A stretch of 64,000 bases of DNA. Source: Thalassia testudinum. Its lineage: Eukaryota > Streptophyta > Magnoliopsida > Alismatales > Hydrocharitaceae. The notes below the pieces were generated by a model that saw nothing but the letters and a program-made list of their open reading frames with translations, was not told where the DNA came from and did not search any database. This document shows positions 25,393 to 35,403 of this stretch, piece after piece. A program made the translations under genes and the position numbers. The stretch lies in the NCBI GenBank assembly GCA_037157565.1, contig JAZHRO010000003.1:39693001-39757000 (forward strand), written 5' to 3'. The stretch's first letter is position 1. Each line of letters begins with the position of its first letter.

Positions 25393-25988
25393 TGATGTAA
25401 ACACATTTACACTACTTAAAATTTCTATTTATGCATGTTCTTAAGCATAGGATTGCATTTCATGGTATAAATATTGCATAACATGCATCATCTTGCATTT
25501 AGAGTAGTTTGAATAAAATGGAGGTTAATTGTCTCCTTTTTTGTGCTTGGATAGGGCAAACATTTTATCGGGGCCTCGGATTGAAGATCCAACCGTATGG
25601 ATGTGATCAGGGTGACGATTGGAGTTTAACGACTCCAAGATTGCCCTAATCAGGCATCCGTAGCATGAGATAGTGATCAGGGAACCCTAGAAGATCAAGG
25701 GCCAGGATGGTGTAAATCCACACTTCAGATGACAAATCCAACTGCACGGATGAATTTGGATCGACGATCGCAGCCCAACAACACAAAAATCGAGTCAATC
25801 CGACACCCGTGGCACCATCTACAACTTCCACAAGATGGACGGCCAAGATGGCGCCACGTGGCACCATCTCGACTGCCCAAACGGTCGCTTACATTCTATG
25901 AAGCTGCCGCACCTGCTCGCTCTCCGTCGTTGGATCTTGATCCAACGGCTGTGGTCAGCCGTGCTTAAAAGCGTCCTCTCGACCATCC

Positions 25989-26050
25989 GCGCCTTGTAGC
26001 GCAGCGGTCGAGCACTCTTACGGGAGTGGCTGGCGCGGGTTCGAGCCTCG
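25989..26050 (+). other. tRNA-like A/B-box module in B 5' LTR
   Basis: TAGCGCAGCGG (25997-26007) fits a Pol III A box and GGTTCGAGCC (26038-26047) fits a B box, with starts 41 bases apart, as in tRNAs and tRNA-derived SINEs. It sits in U3 upstream of the TATA box. Complete cloverleaf pairing is not evident, so this is tRNA-derived or tRNA-like, not a functional tRNA call. Confidence 0.6.
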
Positions 26051-26408
26051 CCAAGCGGTTTCTGAGGCGAGCGGGTGCTTTTCCATCAACCGTCAGATCG
26101 CAATCCAATGGCTCTGCATGCCTGATAGCGTTCACGCACTATTGCATGCGCAGCGTCACGCGCGATCGCACGCACCAGGCAGGCGCAGTAGTTGGCGGAG
26201 ATGCATCTTAACCTGTCCGATCTCGCGATCGGACGGCTTTGAATCAAGGAACGTGCGTGGGCGTTGAGAAAGCGAGCAGTTGAGCTGTGCGTGGGCGCAG
26301 AAGCTACGCCCACGTTGGGGGCTTTAGTGACAGATTTATCCATCACTAAAGACCCCTCATTTATTATTTTGAAGATGTAATGATAATTTTGCCCCCACTC
26401 CTTGCAAC

Positions 26409-26416
26409 TATAAAAG
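26409..26416 (+). promoter_or_regulatory. B 5' LTR TATA box
   Basis: TATAAAAG within CTTGCAACTATAAAAGGAGA, a block kept in all four B/C LTR copies (also 42394, 44528 and 62896). Start of R is expected about 30 bases downstream. Confidence 0.8.
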
Positions 26417-26653
26417 GAGACCCGCTCCATACGAAATTCTCATCCCTTCCTTCTCTTCTCTACCTCTCCAAAGCTCAAGACAAGCTTGTCTCACACCTGG
26501 GATGCTTCTCACGAGATAAAGTCCAAATTTTCGTCCCCCTTTGGAAGTGGATCCCGCTTCGACGATGACGTGCTGCTCCATTCCCGTTCTTCTGCTTCGT
26601 CCTCCTTCGTCCTGCTTCGTTCTCCTTCGTCCAGGCATCGTCCCGTCCGGCTC

Positions 26654-26774
26654 ATCCTCCAAGCGACCGTCGAGGAGGATTTCTCTCTCCCTATTCTTTT
26701 TACTGCTTTCTAGTATAGATTTACTGCTTTCTAGTGTAGTTCTGCTCGTCCTCCAAGCGACTGTCGAGGAGGAC
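26654..26774 (+). other. Two hairpins in the transcribed part of B LTR
   Basis: 26654-26680 and 26748-26774 each have 7-bp arms (ATCCTCC or GTCCTCC with the complementary GGAGGAT or GGAGGAC) and an inner CGA...TCG pair. The pair of hairpins recurs in the 3' LTR (42639-42665, 42733-42759). C has one copy. Confidence 0.6.
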
Positions 26775-27177
26775 ATTTTTCCCTCCATTCTTTTAATGCT
26801 TTCTAGAATAAATTTATCGCTTTCTAGTGCAATTGTTTTATGCTTTCTAGTTGTAATGAACAAATCTCCCTAATGACAAATTCTCTATTTATTCTACATC
26901 TTATTTTGATTTCTATGTGTAATATTCTCTCTCCCTCTTACCCTCTCTCTCTCTTCTATTTATTGTAACTAATTAGATAGTTTTAAATTGAATTACTTCG
27001 TGACAAATAAAAAGAAACGCGTAGTTTTTAAATCAAACGTGTACCTCCCTGTGCTCGACCCGGAATTTTCATTTCGGTATAAATTTTATTTTTTGAACAT
27101 GAATTCTTTGCTTTCAAACTACGATAGGTTCTCCAAAACTGAATACGTTAGCGATCCATTTCGTTCGTCCAACATTT

Positions 27178-27235
27178 TGGTGCCATTGCCGGGGAGCAAT
27201 TCGTGCATTCAAAATTTTGGTGCCATTGCGGGGGA
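27178..27235 (+). promoter_or_regulatory. B primer-binding site, duplicated
   Basis: TGGTGCCATTGCCGGGGA at 27178-27195, three bases after the LTR, pairs with tRNA-Asp except at two positions. A second copy, TGGTGCCATTGCGGGGGA, is at 27218-27235, 40 bases on. The first copy must be the one used because the 3' LTR ends at the equivalent of 27174. The second aligns with the single site in C. Confidence 0.85.
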
Positions 27236-28211
27236 GGCAACGATCTTTGATTTCTCTTGGCATTTTGTAACTTACAAATTATTTACCTCACTTTTCCCCT
27301 TTCTTATTATAATTGCAGGTACTCTTTTTTTAGACAAGCAAAAGCGGTAGATTGGAGTAAAGTGTTGTGGAATGTTTTGTAAGTTATCCCCCATTCTTCC
27401 CCCCTCCATAGATTTCATTCGCCACATTAAATCCAAATTCCAATTAACCTAGGTGTTTGTATAAATCCTAGGAATAGTTTGGTTGTTTGGATTCTCACTC
27501 ACATTCATTCTACCTTCATTTATATAAAAATAAAAAATAAAAAGATAATTTTGTTGGGCAATTTTCAACAAACACACAATGTACACCCACATTCAAAGGC
27601 ACTTAACCGAATTGATTTGTCTCTAGTCAACCAGGTTCTGATCTGTGGAACCGGTACACATAAAGCAACACATAAAAGAGTAGAAATCATACTAGGTTAA
27701 CTATCTTTGTGTGCCTAACTTAGTGGTGCATTTGTGGCCAATTGTTTGAGTTGATTGGGCCGCACCACTTCAAATAAAATAAACTCATCAAGTAGCTGCC
27801 AATTAGGTTCAACTCTTAGGGATTTACCAGGCACTCCACATTCTTTTTAAGCCTTAAAGGAAAGCATCTTCACCTATGCATGCAAAACCTGATGTGCCAA
27901 TGAAACTTGTTTGAAAACACTTAAAGTTGAATCCTAAAAGCTATTAAGCAAGATTTGAACCTTAAAATTCACCACCTCAAAAATAATCTTGCTTGAAAAC
28001 CACTGGTTGTGCACGCACACTCAAATCAATCAATCATTAAGGGCACAACCCATTTAAAGGGCCCATCACATTCCAAATCACATTCAAACCTAGCTCTAAA
28101 TAAAACAGAGTAGACGTTGGCCTTAAGGATTGAACTCGCTCTTCAAAACTTAGAATGAGATTATTTTTTATTAGTCTATTTCTACTATTCAATCTGATGT
28201 CTAGCTAGCTG
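27236..28211 (+). other. B leader, first part
   Basis: Alignable with C 45199-46165 (for example GTTCTGATCTGTGGAAC and TGATGTCTAGCT). The alignment breaks at about 28211 and resumes at 38094, which dates the A2 insertion after B. No reading frame of note. Confidence 0.75.
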
Positions 28212-30836
28212 ACAAAATGTACAGGGAGCAATCTAATTACTTTTAAAGACTTGAGAAAACAATTGATTCAATGAGAGAATTATAAAAATGAATTGCTAAA
28301 AGGAACAAAATTGGACGTCTGATTTCTGTATCAGACGTCTTAAAATGAAAGTCTTTTTCTTTGGCTGTTCTTTCTCTTATTCTTTTGCTGTTGCGTGCCA
28401 CTCTTCTTCTTCTTCTGCCTTGCCTCTTTCTATTTCCTCTGTAGTATCTTCTTCTTCTTTCTTTCTCTTGCTCTTCTTTCTCCTTCTCTTCTTCTGAGTC
28501 CTTCTGCTTCTTCTTTGGCGAGCCTTCTTCTTCTGAGTTCTCTTTTTCCTTCCTTCTCTTTTCTTCTGCACGACCTCTCTTCTTCTACTTCTCTGCCTGG
28601 CCTTTTCCTCTGCTCAGCCTCTCTTCAGAGCTCCTTCCTTCCCCTTCCTACGGCTAAGTACTTAGCCTTTCTCCTTCGCTCTCTGTTCCTACACACAAGG
28701 CACAGCAAAACCTAACTCTTTCTCTACTCGCACATATCTCTCTCTCTGCAAACCGCCCACAGGAAGCTCCCCCTGAGCTGGGTTAACGGGTCGGGTTGCG
28801 TACCCGGGACCAGACGCACCGGCGTGATATGGTGCACGAGGTGTGCTCAGTGGTGTCAGGTCAGATCTCGTCAGATCCGCGAGGTGAATCCGCGGACGAG
28901 GCGGGTGTGATGGGCGAGGGACCTCACCCCAGTGGATTCGGAGGCGATCAGCCATATGCACAAAATCAATTTAAACAAGTGTGGTGCTTCGTGAACTTAC
29001 GATGTTGGACTAATTGGTTGATTCTCCTCGCGCGCGCCCACATGAAGACCTCGGCCTTGCTTCCGCAGCTGCATCCTCAATTCCCTTCGCTTGCCAGCTG
29101 ACTGCCTTCACACAACTCGCCCACCTTCGCAGCAACTGAAATCCTGGAGCCCCGGAGCCTGGAGCTCGCATGGGAGCTTCTCGAATCATCCACAATGGTG
29201 GCCGGGGTAGTTGACCTGTCAAGCACTAGAAGGGCCTCTCAGCCTAATAAACCACCGAGAAACCTTCGCCGTGGCGCGGCGAAGGTGGTGCGATGTGCAG
29301 CAAGCCGCGAAATGGCCTAGGCGTGCATGCCTAGGTCGTCATGTGGCCGGAGTGATGGGTGTGATCGGGGGTGTGTTGTGGAGGTGAAGAGTGGCAGTGG
29401 ATTGGCGGAGGATGTTCCGTGTGATTAGGCAGAGATTTTCCGACGGTCGGCGAGTCGTATGGAGTTGCGGAACGATGGGGGCGACTCGCCGGAGGTTGGC
29501 CAGAGGCGAGGAAGGTGATGGTGGACAGGCGTGGTCGTGGGGCAATCAAGTGAAATAGAGTAGGGAAAAGAAAGAGGGAAGGCTGGGGAGTAATTATAAC
29601 CTACTTGCAGGGGCGAAGGGGGCTGGAGAGGCGGGCAGTCATATCGACTGTCTCCAGAGAAGAAACACCCAGAGGGAGAGAGCGGCGATGAGGAAGTGGG
29701 TAGGGAGGCATGCGCTTGGTGCGGCGTGATGTAGGAAAATGAGATGAAGTTGGCTCTGCTACTGGTATGGCAGTAGATCGATGAGAAGGAGGAGGAGTGG
29801 CCACCGGAGCTTGTAGGTTTCCTGCCGGAGAGGGAAGAGAGGAAATTTTGAGGGATTCTCCGCCAAGACAAGCTTGCCTTAAGCGGCAGGTCCTGGGGTT
29901 TCTATTAAAGGCGCCAGTAGAGGGGCAGATGCACGGAGGGTGAGCGAAGCTCTCACCGGAGGTCGCCTCAGGTACAACACCCATACCTCTCGAGCGTTCG
30001 CACGAGTGGTATGGTCCGAAACAGGGCATGGGGAGCTGCTTAGGCGGTAGGGGACTTCATAGGGAATCCCCCTTTCACATCAGAGAGCAGCTCCCTGGGG
30101 AAGCGAGGGAAAATCATCCTCGAAACTTCGCCAGAGTATGGGCCTTCTGCTGCATTGGCAGAGGGACCGAAATGCAGAAAGTGACAACAAAAGTTGGGGG
30201 GGTTTCGCAAAGGTTTTCAAAAGTTAGGGGCCAGAATGTAATTGGGTGGACTATTTTGAAAAGTAGGTCAAGATGACCTTCCCTTAGGTCCAAATTTTGG
30301 TATAAACCTAATTTAGACCTAAGGAATCCAATGGTGAAGTTGGATTTTAGGTTTGACCATGTTTGACTAGAAATTTTGCGTAAAAACCCAATTTAGGTCA
30401 ATTGATGAGCTAGGACCCTAATTTTGGTCAAACTAGGTTCCGAAGGCCAATTTGAATGTTCTAAACCGTAGGGGATATTTTTCCATGATTTTTATAGGGT
30501 TTATTTGATTTTTATCCTGACAGGAACCTTGTTGAATTAAGCGGGTCTGTTTTAGGGTTACCAAATGTCATTTAATTCCTATATTACACATGAACCCATT
30601 TCTGATTGATTCAACCCACTTTTTATCTTATTTAGACCATTTGACCTATGCTCTATCTCTGAGAAATTCCATTTATGTTCTGTAATGGTAAAATTGCAGT
30701 TTTAACCTTTATTTCATGTTTTCTTCTCAGAACACTTATTCCTCCAATTAAGCCCTCTACTAAGTCATGTAGGAGCTTTTATTCTCTTTATTAGGTCAAA
30801 ATGAGCTAGTTATAGTTCATGATGAGGCTCTCATCA
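28212..30836 (-). repeat. A2 3' LTR
   Basis: Alignable with 35404-38093 from CAGGGAGCAATCTAA (28222) to CTCTCATCA (30836). The last 100 or so bases in the sense direction seem deleted: ACAAAATGT is followed directly by ACAGGGAGC. Contains paired GACGTCT motifs (28314-28342), a CT tract and CpG-rich R/U5. Confidence 0.85.
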
Positions 30837-32378
30837 TACCCCTATGCCTAGCTTCTGCTAGTCTCCTAGCAAAATTTCAAGGTTTTCACTTCCATTCTAG
30901 ACCCTGAGTGTCCGTCAACAATTATGATAAGTGCTTCTCCTTTTCTTTTGTGATTAGGTCGGAATGCCGATAATAGGACTAGAGGTACTCAAGTACCAAC
31001 CAAAATCTGGACCTGACCCGCTTTAGCCTCAGTCCTCCACAAAGGTTTCTAAGGCCCACAGAAACTAACCTAGGGTTTGTTGGACTCCGCTGTTAAAGCA
31101 CCCGTGCTTGAGACATTTTTAGCCTAGGTTTAGTTTGCAGTGCGTTTTTGTAAGAGAGAGATAGAAGATTTATTTGTTTGGAGAGCTTTTCTCTCTCTTT
31201 TCTTTTTTATTTCTAGCTTCGGATTAGCTTCTGAACATGGTCTGTATCGGATTCCTCGTCCCCATCATCAATCCTCAAGGGTCCCTGGCTATCGAGATTT
31301 CGAGATAATCCCGCCCATGGCATTCCGTGGCTGAATTCAGACCCTGGCGATCGACATTTCGTGATAATGCCACCCATGGTATATGAACCAACAGAGTGCT
31401 TACATGCCCCCAGTAGGATATTTAAATAACCTAAAGACAAGCACCGAGGAGACGATATGTTGTTATGCATCTTCGAGGGGAATTTCCCGCCTCTCCGCAC
31501 CGGGAACTCATCCAAATCAACTTGTGTTGATTGGCTGCTCCTAATCTAGGTGACTTTTGCAGAACATTAAACGCTTTTACGTGATTTGGATATTTATGCG
31601 CACTGAACCAGACTGTGTGTGAATTTGGGGTGCTTAGGTTACCGAATCCTGCAAACCAAAGGTCAGTTAACGAGGTCGAATACTTCCTAAGCCTTATACC
31701 TAATACTTAAGCTTCGCATTTTCCCCAACCTCTTGAGGATTATCCAGATTTTAATGGATACCTAAATTTTTAAGCTAAAGAATCTAGCCCAAGAGGCCTA
31801 AAATCAACGTTCCCGCTAATCTCTTGTTATGTTACCTTAGCACTTTTTCTTTTTCTTGATCTGGTATAGAACTTCCGTTAATCCCTTAAGCTTTTACTAA
31901 TGACTATTTTTTTCTTTTTCATTTTGTGCTCCTTTTTTTGGCATTTTACTCTTTTCCTCCTCTCATTTTGTATGACCCTGAATTGTTTCTCCCCTCCTTC
32001 AAGTCTTTTTTTTTTTTTTTCAAAAAATTTTTAATTTTCATGGTGTTTTTGATGAATGTGAATTTTTTTGTTTAAAACCTTTTCTTACAAGTTTTGCACT
32101 TTCATACCCCCCATGTCTAAGATTTGCAATGTCCTCATTGTGACTTAGGGGGCTTTTATTCAACTTAGTTCATGCATTAGGATAGGTGTGTGGTGAGTGA
32201 ACGGGTCGAAATGACTTGTTGCGAACGATTTCTAATCTCGAGTAGGGATACCTAAGGTGAAGTTGGCTATTCTAATGGATGAATCCTAATATGAATTCTG
32301 CATAGAAATGTCAGAAAAGGTTTCGGGTTTTTCAAAGAATGACGGGTTGCCTCCCGTTAAGCGCTAAATTTGATGCCT
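30837..32378 (-). other. A2 3' untranslated region
   Basis: Begins at the LTR with a minus-strand polypurine tract (TACCCCTATGCC on plus, 30837). Two 38-base direct repeats with about 5 differences lie at 31283-31320 and 31342-31379. The internal PPT-like motif AATGAGGACATTGCA...CATGGGGGG lies at about 32145-32104. On minus, 32378-32340 continues the CTTAGCTGAAGGC motif into AGCGCTTAACGGGAGGCAACCC. No reading frame. Confidence 0.65.
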
Positions 32379-34460
32379 TCAGCTAAGTGGGAAATGCAAT
32401 GTAGAGGGGATGGTCAAATCAGCAGAGTTTAATATAACAAGCACCTTGATTAACAGCCTAGTTGGTCCAACCAGGTGCTTGTTAAGATCAACAGGCTGAT
32501 GATGTAGCCCAAACCCAATCAATCTGGTGGGTTGATAGATGTAGATCAACAGATGGGGGACCCACCATATGCAATGTGGCTCAGATGGATGTGGAAGTGT
32601 GAATACAAGGTTTGGCTGAGTCGAATCAGCCTGGTCAGAATAGGGACCAGTAGAATAATGAGTGATTGATGCGGGAACCCTACAGGGGTGATCAGAGAAT
32701 GATGGAGCATGCTATGTAGTCTGATCAGTGTTCCAAACCCAATGTAGAAATGCAATCGGCTCGGTGAGAGGTGAATCTGAATAGAAATTGAGTCCAGTTG
32801 TGGGTCGGGGTTGGGAAGAGGTTTTGATCAGTTTTGTGTGTGCGGACGAGGTGGCAACTGTGTATGAGGGCTCTTGTAGAAAGGAATGACAGGTGGTTTC
32901 TGTAGAGAGTCCTCTAGGTAACTATCAAATGGCTGAAGAGTGTCTGTAGGATGAAGGAAATCTGATTCGAGAAAAAATTTGAATTCTGGGTTGTAATCAC
33001 TCTTGGCATTTTCTATTTTTAGTTCCTGAGGATTGAAAAGGAATGATTCTGTGTTATCAGTGATCTCGAGAACCAGGACCTCAGAGTTGGAGTCGGAGAA
33101 TGGGTCATGTGAACTGAGGTAGTAGATAGGCTTGGTGTGTTCAGGAAGGAGAGTCTCTCCGCAATTATAGTTAGATCCGAAGTTGTCGGAGAGTTTGCGA
33201 AAATGAGATTCATGATCCTAAATTCCACCGCAACATAATTATCAGATGTGGAATCAGTAGCCTAACTGGGGTCTAGCCTATATGTCAATTCTGGACTTAA
33301 AAAGGTGTTCTGTTTAGGCTCAAGCTCCAAGCTAGTAGGATAGACCCAATTGAAACCCCACTCATCCAACTCCTCAGTTTCTGTATCATAAATTGGCATG
33401 TCTTCTGAAAAATCGATCAGATTTCCTGAGGATGTTGGAGAGCGATATTCATCAAATAGAGGCCGGGAATCATATTCTTTAAAAATTTGATCTTTCTCAT
33501 ATGGGGCCTCATAATCTTCTCAATAAGTTTCGGATCTAGGTTCTAGGTTTAGGATGTGGGTAGGATTACTAGAATCAAAGTTCGAATAACCATCGAAGGT
33601 CACCTTATCAAAATAAGGGGCGGAATTTATACCCTTAAAAGGTTCAGTTCTGATCTCATTATTGCAGGAGTTTTGGAATTCTAAGCTTGGCAATTCATGG
33701 TCTAGGGTCGGTTCATCATTGTGTTCTCTTGCAATATCCCAACCTAATTCAATGTTGTCTTCTATCTGGGTTGAGAATCCACAACCACCCTGTGCCTCAG
33801 TCCCGAGATCTGGGAAACTGGATTGATCCTTAATACTGTTCCAAGATGGTTCTTCCTCTGTTTCTGGTATATATGGGTATCTTTGGTTGATAATTTGTTC
33901 CAGTGATCTCATCATTTCTACCCATTTTACAAGGGGATCTTGGTGTTGTTCCCAAAGTACAGGATTTGTTAAGCATTGAAGGTATTCAGATTTGTGTAAT
34001 TTTTCTATCTCAATGTATCCTGTCATGAGCACGTCTAGGGTTGATCCTTTTGTAATTTCTGTCAACAGAATTTGGGCACAGTTTATGATGAAAGCTGTGG
34101 TTGTTGGGACATCAACCTGAATGTTTTGTATTGGTGTTGAAGGTTTACATTTAATTTCATAGAATTCAAGGGCATCCTCAATCATCTTATTTTCATGGAT
34201 CTTTGATATTTAGATTTTTTGAATGGTAGTCTTAAATGGTGTGGCTGCATCTTTGAATCAGTTGGAGGAATTAAGATATAGAATCGGAGTTTGAATCAAG
34301 ATGTAGAATCAAGTTATGCCAAGATGGAAGAAAGGGGCTTTGTTCAGAATCATAGGAAAATGGGCTATGTGGAAGGTTTTTGCAAAAACAAGGGAGCCGA
34401 GGGTTAGCGTCGGGGAGAGTGAATTTCTAAAGGAGGTTTCAAGGACCTCCTACCAAACAT
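32379..34460 (-). pseudogene. A2 non-gag reading frame, damaged
   Basis: Starts with a gag-like ATG at 34460 (MFGRRSLKPPLEIHS, compare MYGRRSLRPP of A1), which soon stops. Further on, an open stretch at 34185-33520 (221 residues, MIEDALEFYEIKC...) holds a helical-looking part with leucine and isoleucine (about residues 25-105) and then an acidic part rich in Glu, Asp, Ser and Asn. The frame is broken several times. Its last part, about 32520-32379, reads GFGLHHQPVDLNKHLVGP, then a hydrophobic run, and ends at TGA 32381-32379 inside CTTAGCTGAAGGC. The end resembles B and D. No known domain recognised. Confidence 0.6.
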
Positions 34461-35380
34461 ACACTGACGGAGAAGATGAGTTTAGCAGGTGCTGGACCCA
34501 ATCAAGACACCCAAAATGTTGGGCGACTACAGAGGTGAGGGGCAGATGGACCCCTTGATCAAAACGATCGACCACCTGAGAAATACCTGGGCAGCCAGAG
34601 AGGGTGAGTCCAGTGAAGACCCCTACATGGTAGAGCATCCCCACTGGTTACAGGGTTTCCCCCACCTGACCTCTCTTGTCACCGAGATTCCAGGTAGACC
34701 AGAATGGGGACCTTAACCTCTTAAGTCTACCTCTTTTACTTTAAGATCAAGGTGCTTAAGGTTCCACTTGAACTTTAGTCCTTTAAGTGCAAAGAGTGAC
34801 CTAATTTTAAGGTTGGTTGACCCAAGGGATCAACTTCACCTCTTGTTCCTTTGAGAGCGTTTGGGTCCTTTCTTTTAAGGTTCAAATGAATTTAAAAGCC
34901 TGATTTGCTTAGGGTTCCTCTTGTGTAGATCTTTTCAAACAAGGTTTAGGCACACCTCTTTTAGGAAAAACTTTTTCTTTTTTAAGAGAAGGTGTGTCTC
35001 TAAAAACCCTAGCTTTTCAATCCTTAAGTTGGCTCTAGTTGGTCCAATTTAGTTGCCTCAAAATTTAGTATCTAGGGTTCAATCAAGAAAGTTTTAGCCC
35101 TAGCTACCTTAGTTGGATGAGCAGTTAAAAATGTGTTGAAATGGAAAATTAGGCAACTTTTGATGAATTACTAAGTATAACACAGGTAGCCCTAAGTTGA
35201 TTCTTCTTTTTGTTCCTTTTCATATTTTGAGGGAGTTAAGAGAGGGCTAATGAAGATTACCTGTTCCTTGGAGTGTTTGTTGTGCGGTTACTCTTCGAAT
35301 TTTTCCGTTACGTGCACACAAGAGGGAAAAGACTAGCAATTCCTAAATAAAGAGTTCAAAACTTCTAGAATAGCCGTTGC
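34461..35380 (-). other. A2 5' leader
   Basis: Similar to the A1 leader 3746-4652 over most of its length. Short reading frames at 34450-34716 are the same as shadows in A1 and do not look coding. Confidence 0.7.
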
Positions 35381-35398
35381 TCCCCGGCAACGACGCCA
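35381..35398 (-). promoter_or_regulatory. A2 primer-binding site (tRNA-Asp)
   Basis: Minus-strand TGGCGTCGTTGCCGGGGA, one mismatch from the tRNA-Asp 3' end, five bases inside the LTR. Confidence 0.88.
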
Positions 35399-35403
35399 AA
35401 AAA

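Larger units (their letters stand above)
25393..27174 (+). repeat. B 5' LTR
   Basis: Starts TGATGTAAAC and ends GTCCAACA; 1,782 bases, alignable from end to end with 41375-43164. Contains a ten-bp-arm palindrome (25928-25947), a tRNA-like module (25989-26050), a TATA box (26409-26416), two copies of a GTCCTCC/GGAGGAC-type hairpin, and five short GCTTTCTAGTGTA-like repeats (26700-26860). Confidence 0.92.

Noticed and set aside
25989..26050. A functional tRNA gene
   Set aside because: A and B boxes fit, but acceptor and anticodon stems do not pair clearly and it lies inside an LTR repeated four times.
26408..26863. Minus-strand frame of 151 codons in the B LTR (and 42393-42773)
   Set aside because: Antisense to the LTR transcript and made of its repeats and hairpins; the two LTR copies differ in length.
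28377..28715. Lys/Glu-rich minus-strand and Phe/Leu-rich plus-strand frames, repeated at 35665-36096
   Set aside because: Same polypyrimidine tract in the two A2 LTRs; the frames differ between copies.
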